Shown here: positions 1-6,438 of the stretch, piece by piece
Numbering within the stretch: the stretch's first letter is position 1
Layout of the letters: each line of letters starts with the position of its first letter
Source of the DNA: CAINVV01 sp037129695
GTDB taxonomy: Bacteria; Bacteroidota; Bacteroidia; Bacteroidales; Prolixibacteraceae
NCBI GenBank assembly: GCA_037129695.1
Contig: JBAXUL010000136.1
Span: 1-9,468, forward strand
Direction of reading: 5' to 3'
DNA: 9,468 nt
The notes under the pieces: generated by a model
Database searches by the model: none
What the model was told of the DNA's origin: nothing
What the model saw: the letters and a program-made list of their open reading frames with translations, nothing else
Made by a program: the position numbers and the translations under genes

Positions 1-37
1 CTTAGATATTTTAAATATTATGGCTATTTTCGTTTCG

Positions 38-826
38 ATGAGAATTCCAATTTACCAGATTGATGCATTTTCCGACAAGATTTTTTCGGGAAATCCGGCG
101 GCAGTTTGTCCCCTGGATTTTTGGCCGGATGACGAACTGCTTCAAAACATCGCATCAGAGAATAACCTTTCGGAAACAGCTTTCCTGGTAAGAAACAAGG
201 ATATTTTCGAAATCAGGTGGTTCACTCCAGTCACAGAAGTTGAATTATGTGGTCATGCAACACTGGCATCGGCACATGTTCTTCTGCACCACCTCGACTT
301 TCCGTCGGATCAAATAATTTTTCAGTCGAGATACAGTGGACAGCTGATGGTCACAAAAAAAGATGACCTGCTGGAACTCAATTTCCCTGCTGATCACCTT
401 GAACCCTCCCTTCCTCCCGTCGGACTTATCAGTTCAATCGGCAAAAAACCCCTTGAAATATGGAAAGGCAAAAAAGATTATCTGCTTTTTTATGGATCGC
501 AGGAAGATATTGAGGAAATTAATCCGGATTTCTCGGCCTTGAAAAGTGTTCAGGCCCGGGGTGTTATTGTCACGGCAGCCGGATACGATTGCGATTTTGT
601 TTCCCGCTTTTTCGCCCCGGCAGTTGGTGTCAATGAAGATCCGGTGACAGGTTCCGCACATACCAGCCTTACTCCTTTCTGGGCTCACAGGCTAAACCAG
701 CTTTCGTTCGATGCGATTCAATTGTCGAAGAGAGGAGGATTCCTGCATTGCCAGCTTTCAGGGGACCGGGTTCTGATTTCAGGCAAAGCCAAAACATTTA
801 TGACCGGAGATCTATTTATTGAGTAA
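38..826 (+). CDS. PhzF family phenazine biosynthesis-like isomerase
   Basis: This is a 262-aa cytoplasmic protein of the PhzF/YddE family (diaminopimelate epimerase-like fold). Known members catalyse isomerisation or epimerisation by proton transfer; the substrate here cannot be told from sequence. The family signature is complete: N-terminal PIYQIDAF, then FSGNPAAVC, then NNLSETAFL with the catalytic-type Glu at residue 46 (Glu45 in PhzF), then ELCGHATLASAHVL, and near the C-terminus GVNEDPVTGSAHTSL. I chose the ATG at 38 over the in-frame ATG at 20, because family members begin a few residues before PIYQ(V/I)DAF and this start places the Glu at the usual number. A TATTTTCG box at 25-32, one mismatch from the Bacteroidota -7 consensus, overlaps the longer start, but the -33 region lies at the window edge and cannot be judged. 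The length fits the family and nothing looks broken. The family is sure; the function is open. Confidence 0.93.
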   Translation: MRIPIYQIDAFSDKIFSGNPAAVCPLDFWPDDELLQNIASENNLSETAFLVRNKDIFEIRWFTPVTEVELCGHATLASAHVLLHHLDFPSDQIIFQSRYSGQLMVTKKDDLLELNFPADHLEPSLPPVGLISSIGKKPLEIWKGKKDYLLFYGSQEDIEEINPDFSALKSVQARGVIVTAAGYDCDFVSRFFAPAVGVNEDPVTGSAHTSLTPFWAHRLNQLSFDAIQLSKRGGFLHCQLSGDRVLISGKAKTFMTGDLFIE

Positions 827-895
827 GCATTTTATCATTGCTTTTATCCTGTCAATTGGAATAATGATAAAAAATATACTATCTAAATAGACGAC

Positions 896-910
896 AATTC
901 GACGATTTGA
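896..910 (-). repeat. 15-bp dispersed repeat, inverted copy
   Basis: The word AATTCGACGATTTGA is the exact reverse complement of 5596-5610. After one mismatched base the identity continues for three more bases (TCG). It is intergenic, like the copies at 5596-5634. Its role is unknown; short words of this kind may be scattered repeats in intergenic DNA. Confidence 0.6.
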
Positions 911-959
911 CAAAGGGAAAAGCTGAATGCTAAAAATTCGATCAGAACAGGGTGCAAAG

Positions 960-989
960 TTGTGCCTGTTGCAGAAAATCATATAATTC
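960..989 (+). promoter_or_regulatory. Possible Bacteroidota promoter for the esterase gene
   Basis: TTG at 960-962 is followed by exactly 19 bases and then TATAATTC at 982-989. Against the Bacteroidota consensus TTG-N19-TAnnTTTG this keeps the -33 core and the spacing, with two mismatches in the -7 box. Transcription would start near 992-996, giving a leader of about 40 bases before the ATG at 1035. This rests on pattern matching alone. Confidence 0.35.
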
Positions 990-1034
990 AACCATTACAA
1001 GCCTTACAAACGACTAAAAACAACTCAACTAAAA

Positions 1035-2987
1035 ATGAAAACATCCATTCAAAGCCTCCTCACCCTGATATTTTTGCTACTGTGGGGTGCACTTGCGAAT
1101 GCGCAGGTTACACTTCCGCCATTCTTTAATTGCAACATGATCCTGCAGCAGGGCATACCTATCCCGGTTTGGGGATGGGCCTCTCCGGGTGAAAAGGTCA
1201 GTGTTACCTTCAACGAAAAAACTGTCACCACCAAAACAGACAAGGATGGAAAATGGAAGGTGACCTTGCAACCGATGAACTATGGCGGTCCCTATAAAAT
1301 GCTTATCAAGGGCAAGAACCAGCGCACCATTGAGAATATTCTGATTGGCGAAGTTTGGGTTTGTTCAGGACAATCCAATATGGAATTTAACCTCTCATCT
1401 GCCAACAACGGTCAGGCAGAGATTGCTGCCTCCAACTATCCGGAGATACGTCTTTTCACGGTCAAAAAAAGGATCGCCCAAACACCACAGGACAATCTGG
1501 AAGAGGGAGAATGGTGGGAGTGCTCTCCAATATCCACACCCAAATTTTCTGCGGTAGCCTATTTCTTCGGACGGGCGTTGTACCAGAAGCTGAAAGTTCC
1601 GATCGGCCTGATCAATACCTCCTGGGGTGGCACAGTGGCGGAAACCTGGACCAGTCCGGATGCCATCGCCAAGAATTCTGACTTTGCACCCATGCTGGAG
1701 AATCTTAAGAAGATCGATCTCAATGAATATGGCAAAAGTGTGGAGAAAGAGCTTCGCGATCGTTTGGGTGAATTTGCAACCACCGACCAGGGAACCAAAG
1801 ACAACCAGCCGATCTGGGCCGATCCGGGCATGGACGATCAAAAATGGAAAACCATGCAGTTGCCGGGATACATCGAGAACAATGGATTACAGGGTGTAGA
1901 CGGAATTATCTGGTTCAGAAAAACCGTGGAAATCGATGCGGCAGATTCCGGCAAGGCAAGTACCCTTGAGTTGTCTAAAATCAATGACTCTGACGTCTGC
2001 TATGTCAACGGGGTCAAAGTTGGTGGCACAGAGCAAAAGGCAGAATCGAGACGAAGCTATACCATTCCCGAAGGTGTGCTGAAAGCCGGGAAGAACAATG
2101 TCACCGTTAGGGTGGAAGATATTGGAGGAAACGGAGGTATTTACGGCGATGCGAAAGACATGAAGATTGTCGCAGCACAAAAAAGCATACCACTCGCCGG
2201 TGACTGGAAATACAAAATCGGGGTACTAAAGGTCAATACGACCCTTGGACCCAACTCCTATCCTACCCTCTTGTACAACGGAATGATTGCTCCACTCGTA
2301 CCTTACGCGATCAAGGGAGCCATCTGGTACCAGGGCGAAGGAAATGCAGGAAGGGCTTTCCAGTACCGCAAAGTCTTTACCGACATGATCAAAGACTGGA
2401 GGACACATTGGGATCAGGGTGATTTTCCTTTCCTTTTCGTCCAGCTGGCCAATTTCATGAAGGCCGACAGCCTGCCGGTTGAAAGTACATGGGCAGAATT
2501 ACGTGAGGCCCAATCCATGGCACTCGCGCTTCCGAAAACAGGAATGGCCTCCGCCATCGACGTGGGTGATGCTTTGGATATTCATCCGAAAGACAAGCTA
2601 ACTGTAGGCAACAGACTGGCCCTCTCCGCAATCGCGGTAGCTTACCGTCAGCCCATCGAAAATCTAGGTCCCGTTTACAAGGAAATGAAAATTTCGGGAA
2701 ATACGATTGAAATCACTTTTGACCACGTCGTTCTGGGATTGGTCGCCAAAGACAAATATGGTTACGTGAAAGGGTTTACGGTGGCCGGAAAAGATCATCA
2801 ATTTCACTGGGCCAAAGCAACCATCTCAAGTACCAATACGATTTTAATCAATTCTCCGGAGGTTACAGCCCCAGTGGCCGTGCGTTACGGCTGGGCCAAT
2901 AATCCCGATGACGTGAACCTCTACAACAGCAAAGGCTTGCCTGCAGATCCGTTCAGAACGGACAAGTGGAAGGGAATTACGGAATAA
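1035..2987 (+). CDS. Secreted sialate O-acetylesterase-type SGNH esterase
   Basis: This 650-aa exported esterase probably removes O-acetyl groups from sialic acids or other decorated glycans in the periplasm or at the surface. Residues 1-23 form a signal peptide with a hydrophobic core and an ANA-Q cleavage site. A small beta domain (about 25-100) precedes the SGNH/GDSL hydrolase parts: GQSNM at 112-116 with nucleophile Ser114, NTSWGGT at 194-200 with the oxyanion Gly, WYQGEGNA at 431-438, and DIHP at 515-518 with catalytic His517. Between the second and third blocks, about residues 260-390, lies a beta-sandwich-like insertion (WFRKTVEI, then VNGVKVGG) resembling the sugar-binding domain of GH2 enzymes, an arrangement known in this family. 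The C-terminal part (about 540-650) is another beta region. No sialidase, transporter or SusC/D pair is visible nearby, so sialic acid as the substrate is an assumption; xylan or pectin acetyl groups are alternatives. The downstream gene is convergent. Confidence 0.9.
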   Translation: MKTSIQSLLTLIFLLLWGALANAQVTLPPFFNCNMILQQGIPIPVWGWASPGEKVSVTFNEKTVTTKTDKDGKWKVTLQPMNYGGPYKMLIKGKNQRTIENILIGEVWVCSGQSNMEFNLSSANNGQAEIAASNYPEIRLFTVKKRIAQTPQDNLEEGEWWECSPISTPKFSAVAYFFGRALYQKLKVPIGLINTSWGGTVAETWTSPDAIAKNSDFAPMLENLKKIDLNEYGKSVEKELRDRLGEFATTDQGTKDNQPIWADPGMDDQKWKTMQLPGYIENNGLQGVDGIIWFRKTVEIDAADSGKASTLELSKINDSDVCYVNGVKVGGTEQKAESRRSYTIPEGVLKAGKNNVTVRVEDIGGNGGIYGDAKDMKIVAAQKSIPLAGDWKYKIGVLKVNTTLGPNSYPTLLYNGMIAPLVPYAIKGAIWYQGEGNAGRAFQYRKVFTDMIKDWRTHWDQGDFPFLFVQLANFMKADSLPVESTWAELREAQSMALALPKTGMASAIDVGDALDIHPKDKLTVGNRLALSAIAVAYRQPIENLGPVYKEMKISGNTIEITFDHVVLGLVAKDKYGYVKGFTVAGKDHQFHWAKATISSTNTILINSPEVTAPVAVRYGWANNPDDVNLYNSKGLPADPFRTDKWKGITE

Positions 2988-3005
2988 ATTCAGAGGATAT
3001 ATATT

Positions 3006-3067
3006 TAGGAGTGGGTGGGAAAGAGCGAAGATTGATTGCAACAAATCTCATTTCTCACCCTCTCCTA
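3006..3067. terminator. Imperfect long hairpin between convergent genes
   Basis: Arm 3006-3023 (TAGGAGTGGGTGGGAAAG) pairs with 3050-3067 (ATTTCTCACCCTCTCCTA), with one T-T mismatch, one G-T pair and a mismatch at the inner end. Inside the loop AGATT (3029-3033) can pair with AATCT (3045-3049 region). It fills most of the 84 bases between the stop codons of the esterase and nfo, where a bidirectional terminator would be expected. There is no clear T-run on either strand, so it is not a textbook Rho-independent terminator. Confidence 0.45.
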
Positions 3068-3071
3068 TTCA

Positions 3072-3911
3072 CTATTCAAAGCTCCGCAACAGCTTAATCT
3101 CGTCAGCCCATAATGTTTCGTCGGGTGTTTCCAGGATGATGGGTATCTGGTTGAACCGATCGTCCTGCATGATCATTTTAAAGAGTTCGATTCCGATCAG
3201 GCCTTTCCCTACATTGTCGTGACGGTCGACCCTCGAGCCCAACTCTTTCTTCGAGTCATTCAAATGAATTCCGCTCAGGTATTTGAATCCGATCACCTCA
3301 CCGAACTTGTTCCAGGTACGATCGTACTCCTCTTTTACCCGTAGGTCGTAGCCTGCCGTAAAAGTATGGCAGGTATCGATGCAGACACCCACCCGCGACT
3401 GATCCTCCACCCGGGAAATGATTTCCGCAACTTGTTCGAAGATATATCCCAGATTGGAACCCTGTCCTGCCGTATTCTCAATGACTGCGGTCACACCCTT
3501 TGTTCGCTCGAGTACATAATTGATCGATTCGGCGATGGTTGTCAGACACTTTGAGACATCCACCTTCTGAAGGTGACTGCCCGGATGAAAATTCAGCAGT
3601 TTTAATCCCAGCTGCTCACATCGCTGCATCTCATCGAGAAATGCCTCTCTGGATTTCGTCAATGGCTCCTCTTCCGGATGACCCAGATTGATCAGGTAAC
3701 TGTCGTGCGGCAGGATCATTTCAGGCAAAAAACCAAATTTTTCGCAATTCTCCTTGAATGCAGCAATACTTTTGGCAGTCAGGGGAGGTGAATTCCACTG
3801 TCGCTGGTTTTTGGTAAACAGGGCAAATGCATTCGCCCCGATTTCCCTTGCATTAAGCGGTGCATTCTCAACTCCTCCACCGGCACTGACATGGGCTCCG
3901 ATATGTTTCAT
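3072..3911 (-). CDS. nfo: Deoxyribonuclease IV (AP endonuclease)
   Basis: This 279-aa endonuclease IV is a TIM-barrel enzyme of AP endonuclease family 2. It cuts the DNA backbone 5' of abasic sites and removes blocked 3' ends in base excision repair, in the cytoplasm. All nine residues that bind the three zinc ions in the E. coli enzyme are present at the same numbers: His69, His109, Glu145, Asp179, His182, His216, Asp229, His231 and Glu261. Visible signatures are GAHVSAGGG (5-13), NFHPGSHL (107-114), IENTAGQGSNLGY (144-156), CIDTCHTFTAGYD (177-189), HLNDSKKELGSRVDRH (216-231) and IILETP (258-263). The length equals the usual length of bacterial Nfo. The ATG at 3909-3911 starts MKHIGAHVSA, the normal N-terminus. 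It faces the esterase gene tail to tail and is divergent from the barrel protein gene. I see no clear promoter box or Shine-Dalgarno sequence upstream. Confidence 0.98.
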   Translation of the reverse strand: MKHIGAHVSAGGGVENAPLNAREIGANAFALFTKNQRQWNSPPLTAKSIAAFKENCEKFGFLPEMILPHDSYLINLGHPEEEPLTKSREAFLDEMQRCEQLGLKLLNFHPGSHLQKVDVSKCLTTIAESINYVLERTKGVTAVIENTAGQGSNLGYIFEQVAEIISRVEDQSRVGVCIDTCHTFTAGYDLRVKEEYDRTWNKFGEVIGFKYLSGIHLNDSKKELGSRVDRHDNVGKGLIGIELFKMIMQDDRFNQIPIILETPDETLWADEIKLLRSFE

Positions 3912-3971
3912 ATTTTACGCTTTAAATTGAACTGTCTCTTAAATGATCACTTGTTTTCCTTAGCAGCTTTT

Positions 3972-3999
3972 GTGGTCAACGAAAATAAAATAAGACCAC
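3972..3999. repeat. Inverted repeat GTGGTC-N16-GACCAC
   Basis: GTGGTC (3972-3977) and GACCAC (3994-3999) are perfect inverted arms around a 16-base A-rich loop. It lies 60-90 bases upstream of nfo. It could be an operator dyad or a hairpin in an nfo leader transcript. No T-run follows on the minus strand, so I do not call a terminator. Confidence 0.35.
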
Positions 4000-4032
4000 G
4001 GCATGACCTGATTTTTCAATAAAGGACTCAAG

Positions 4033-4131
4033 ATGCAAACAAAAACCCAAAGGAAATTCTCCGGTACAAAAATATTCTTCTTATACGCAATCTACTTAGC
4101 AGGGTTGAAGATAATTGAAAAAATAATCTGA
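4033..4131 (+). CDS. Possible 32-aa hydrophobic peptide (doubtful)
   Basis: This ORF encodes a short basic head (MQTKTQRKFSGTK) followed by a hydrophobic stretch (IFFLYAIYLAGLKIIEKII) that could span or lie along a membrane. AAAGGA at 4021-4026, six bases before the ATG, resembles a Shine-Dalgarno sequence, which is unusual in this window. It ends 37 bases before the barrel gene. An ORF this short in A/T-rich DNA arises easily by chance, and I recognise no family. It could equally be part of the 5' leader of the barrel gene. Confidence 0.15.
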   Translation: MQTKTQRKFSGTKIFFLYAIYLAGLKIIEKII

Positions 4132-4168
4132 TATTCGTAAATTAATAAAAGACAAATTCCATCAAATC

Positions 4169-5521
4169 ATGAGACCGAAAAGCCTATTATTAGTTGTAAT
4201 GCTCCTCATTATCTGCCACATAAATACATTTTCGGCAGACAAAGCTGCCAAAGCAAAATCAGACTCGATCAAAACCGGTTGGAATGTTGGTGGGCTTCCG
4301 GTGGTCTCTTACGATACTGATCTGGGTTTGCAATACGGTGCGCTGGCCAATTTTTACAACTATGGGGACGGCAAACGCTTTCCATCCTACAACCAATCAC
4401 TCTATTTTGAGATTTCACGTTTCACGAAAGGAAGCGGAATATACCGGTTTTATTACAATTCGGACCAGCTTATTAAAAATTTTGATTGCTTCCTCGATCT
4501 GTCGTATCTGCCTGATCTGGCCAATGATTTCTATGGTTTCAACGGATCTGATGCAGTATTGAAAAAAACATGGGAAGATAAAGGCTCAGACGAGTACAAA
4601 ACCCGCATGTTTTACAAATTCCAGCAAAATATGTTCCGGTTTAAGGTAGATCTGCAGCACAAGATCGGTAATTCTCGTTTCAAATGGGTGGCAGGATTTA
4701 ATCTGCTCAATTTCAATATTTCATCCGTCAATATTGACAAGCTGAACCAGAACAAAAGTGATGCCGATAAACTTCCTTCGGTGCAGCAACAGCCCGGTCT
4801 TTACGAAAAATACATCGACTGGAACATTATCTCCAAAGAAGAAGCCAACGGTGGATTCATTCCTGAACTCAAGGCAGGTATCACTTACGATACCCGCGAC
4901 ATAAAGGTTAATCCGATGAAGGGAGTATGGTCGGAAGCCGTCATTTCCGGTGCGCCCAAATTCCTGGGGGCTGAATCCGGTTTTACCCGGATTTCCATCG
5001 TGCACAGGCAATATTTCACACTGATCAAAAACGACCTTTCATTTGCCTACAGGCTTGGATGGCAGCAAACCCTAAGCGGTCACGTCCCATTTTACATGGA
5101 GCCACAGATAGTAACAACCGTGCTGACAGGATATGCCAGTTATGGACTCGGAGGCTCGAGGTATTTACGCGGAGCCAGGAGAGACAGGGTCGTCGGAGAC
5201 GGGATTGTCTATGGCAATTTCGAATTGAGGTGGAAATTTGCCAGGATGAATTTTATCAACCAGAAATTCTACTGGGGACTGAACACCTTTGTTGACATGG
5301 GAAGGGTAACGAAAAAAATAGCGCTACCTAACACACAGTTGTTGCATGAAAACACCGCCGACTATTTCAATCCCGGCGCAGAAAAAATGCATGGCACTTT
5401 TGGCGCAGGCATTCGTTTGGCCATGAACCAGAATTTCGTGATCTCAGTTGATTACGGAACCGTAATGGACAAACAGGACGGCGACAAGGGAATCTACATT
5501 GGGCTGAATTATCTGTTTTAG
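4169..5521 (+). CDS. BamA/TamA-like (Omp85) outer membrane barrel protein
   Basis: This 450-aa protein is predicted to be an outer membrane beta-barrel of the surface-antigen/Omp85 type. Residues 1-23 form a signal peptide (hydrophobic core LLLVVMLLIICHI, cleavage near FSA-D). The mature N-terminus (about 37-65, GGLPVVSYDTDLGLQYGAL) is a form seen in Bacteroidota barrels that lack POTRA repeats, and there is no room here for POTRA domains. Alternating hydrophobic strands fill the rest. GGSRYLRG (328-335) matches the position and form of the loop-6 (V/L)RG(F/Y) motif of Omp85 proteins, with an adjacent Arg-rich ARRDR. FVDMGRV (374-380) matches a conserved late strand. The chain ends in YLF, with the terminal Phe typical of proteins inserted by the BAM complex. 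The role is unknown: without POTRA domains it is probably not the BAM core itself. No partner gene adjoins it. Its start has no Shine-Dalgarno sequence. Confidence 0.85.
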   Translation: MRPKSLLLVVMLLIICHINTFSADKAAKAKSDSIKTGWNVGGLPVVSYDTDLGLQYGALANFYNYGDGKRFPSYNQSLYFEISRFTKGSGIYRFYYNSDQLIKNFDCFLDLSYLPDLANDFYGFNGSDAVLKKTWEDKGSDEYKTRMFYKFQQNMFRFKVDLQHKIGNSRFKWVAGFNLLNFNISSVNIDKLNQNKSDADKLPSVQQQPGLYEKYIDWNIISKEEANGGFIPELKAGITYDTRDIKVNPMKGVWSEAVISGAPKFLGAESGFTRISIVHRQYFTLIKNDLSFAYRLGWQQTLSGHVPFYMEPQIVTTVLTGYASYGLGGSRYLRGARRDRVVGDGIVYGNFELRWKFARMNFINQKFYWGLNTFVDMGRVTKKIALPNTQLLHENTADYFNPGAEKMHGTFGAGIRLAMNQNFVISVDYGTVMDKQDGDKGIYIGLNYLF

Positions 5522-5595
5522 TGGATGAAAAATGAGGTTGAAAACCGTAAAAAAAGAAACGGGTCGAAGAAGAAATTCTATTAATCCTCTCATCA

Positions 5596-5634
5596 TCAAA
5601 TCGTCGAATTATCGAATTATCAAATCATCGAATT
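5596..5634 (+). repeat. Direct repeats of TCAAATCRTCGAATT
   Basis: TCAAATCGTCGAATT (5596-5610) and TCAAATCATCGAATT (5620-5634) differ by one base and are 24 bases apart. The 9 bases between them (ATCGAATTA) repeat the tail of the unit. An exact inverted copy lies at 896-910. The array occupies the spacer between the barrel gene and the SDR-like gene and ends 13 bases before the ATG at 5648, where the latter gene's promoter or leader would lie. Confidence 0.7.
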
Positions 5635-5647
5635 AAATTAAATTACC

Positions 5648-6283
5648 ATGAAAACTGCCCTTGTTGCCGGTGCCTCCGGACTCGTGGGAATGTCACTGGT
5701 CAAAATGCTTGCAACAAATGATCAATATGCCATGGTTCATATCCTGGTAAGAAAGAAAATTGAATGGGCTCATCCAAAACTGGCTCAGCATGTAGTTGAT
5801 TTTGACCAAATCGAAACGTTCAGCCTTGATTTCAAGCTAGACGATGCTTTCTGCACGCTGGGCACCACCATAGCCAAAGCCGGCAGCCAGGCCGCATTTA
5901 TCAGGGTGGATCAGGATTATGTAATTTCCTATGCGAAAAAAGCCAGATCGCTTGGTGCACAGGGATTCTTCGTCGTCAGTTCAATGGGAGCGAATAGTTC
6001 ATCCAGAATTTTTTACAACCGCATCAAAGGATTGATGGAGGAAAACCTCAAAGCAATCAACTTCACCACACTGGCCATCTTCAGGCCTTCCCTTCTGCTG
6101 GGACCGCGCACGGACAAAAGGGCCGGGGAAAAATTCGCAGGATGGATGATGAACGCTTTCGACTTTGCCATCCCTGCCAAATACAAGTCCATCCACGTCG
6201 ACATGGTGGCGAAAAAGATGATCGAAGTGGCCTTGCGGGGTGATCAAGGAATTTTCACCCTTGAATCAGATCAACTGCAATAA
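5648..6283 (+). CDS. NAD(P)-binding Rossmann-fold (atypical SDR) protein
   Basis: This 211-aa cytoplasmic protein resembles short NAD(P)-binding proteins of the extended or atypical SDR group (NAD(P)H-binding, HTATIP2-like). It opens with the strand-turn-helix nucleotide motif ALVAGASGLVG (residues 4-14). VVSSMGA (109-115) supplies the conserved Ser region, and Tyr123 and Lys127 in YNRIK make the YxxxK catalytic pair. FRPSLLLGPR (145-154) matches the strand that follows in epimerase-like SDRs. At 211 residues it is short, with little beyond the Rossmann core, so the substrate is unknown and the protein may be a regulator rather than an enzyme. It stands alone, 126 bases after the barrel gene and 155 bases before fumarase. 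The ATG at 5648 follows an A/T-rich leader and is the natural start because the glycine motif begins at once. Confidence 0.85.
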   Translation: MKTALVAGASGLVGMSLVKMLATNDQYAMVHILVRKKIEWAHPKLAQHVVDFDQIETFSLDFKLDDAFCTLGTTIAKAGSQAAFIRVDQDYVISYAKKARSLGAQGFFVVSSMGANSSSRIFYNRIKGLMEENLKAINFTTLAIFRPSLLLGPRTDKRAGEKFAGWMMNAFDFAIPAKYKSIHVDMVAKKMIEVALRGDQGIFTLESDQLQ

Positions 6284-6288
6284 TTGCT

Positions 6289-6328
6289 TCGCGCGCTTTG
6301 AGCGACCTTTTTTTCAAGCAAACCGCGC
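6289..6328 (+). terminator. GC-rich inverted repeat with T-run after the SDR-like gene
   Basis: GCGCGCTTTG (6291-6300) and CAAACCGCGC (6319-6328) are inverted arms with one mismatch. Alternatively TCGC (6289-6292) pairs with GCGA (6302-6305), followed after two C bases by seven T at 6308-6314. The second folding has the shape of a weak Rho-independent terminator for the upstream gene. The patch is unusually GC-rich for an intergenic region here. Confidence 0.4.
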
Positions 6329-6373
6329 AAAGAAAGAAAAGCAGAAATGAAATTTTTGGATGTCAATTCCCGA

Positions 6374-6401
6374 TTTCTCCCGTTGCCAATTTGTATCTTT
6401 G
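6374..6401 (+). promoter_or_regulatory. Bacteroidota-type promoter of the fumarase gene
   Basis: TATCTTTG at 6394-6401 is a full match to the -7 consensus TAnnTTTG. The -33 region is poor: TTTC at 6374-6377, with a shorter spacing than usual. Transcription would start near 6408, giving a leader of about 30 bases before the ATG at 6439. The box lies inside the open frame that extends upstream to 6298, which supports the downstream start codon. Confidence 0.7.
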
Positions 6402-6438
6402 CGTCACATCGATTCATTCAAAAAAAATAATAACAGCC

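Larger units (their letters stand above)
827..1034. other. Intergenic spacer with inverted copy of a 15-bp word
   Basis: This A/T-rich 208-base spacer lies between the PhzF-like and esterase genes. It contains AATTCGACGATTTGA at 896-910, the exact reverse complement of TCAAATCGTCGAATT at 5596-5610. It also holds a possible promoter for the downstream esterase near 960-989. I found no convincing gene or strong terminator in it. Confidence 0.6.
3912..4168. other. Divergent intergenic region (nfo / outer membrane barrel)
   Basis: This 257-base A/T-rich spacer must hold promoters for both divergent genes. I found no good TTG-N19-TAnnTTTG match on either strand; 4105-4131 is a poor one for the + strand. 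Two things stand out: a perfect 6-bp dyad at 3972-3977/3994-3999, and a 32-codon ORF at 4033-4131 preceded by AAAGGA. Both are described separately. Confidence 0.5.

Noticed and set aside
434..688. 84-aa minus-strand ORF within the PhzF-like gene
   Set aside because: It lies wholly inside a well-supported gene, has no family motif, and is a shadow frame.
1395..1841. 148-aa minus-strand ORF within the esterase gene
   Set aside because: It is the longest antisense frame, but it has no signature, and the sense frame here carries the SGNH motifs.
5538..5563. Short CCGT/ACGG hairpin after the barrel gene as terminator
   Set aside because: It has a four-base stem and no T-run after it.
5525..5584. 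19-codon basic ORF after the barrel gene
   Set aside because: It is too short, low in complexity (mostly Lys, Arg and Asn), and has no start signal; chance is the simplest explanation.
5596..5634. CRISPR-like array in the spacer before the SDR-like gene
   Set aside because: There are only two near-complete units with a 9-base spacer derived from the repeat itself, and no cas genes.
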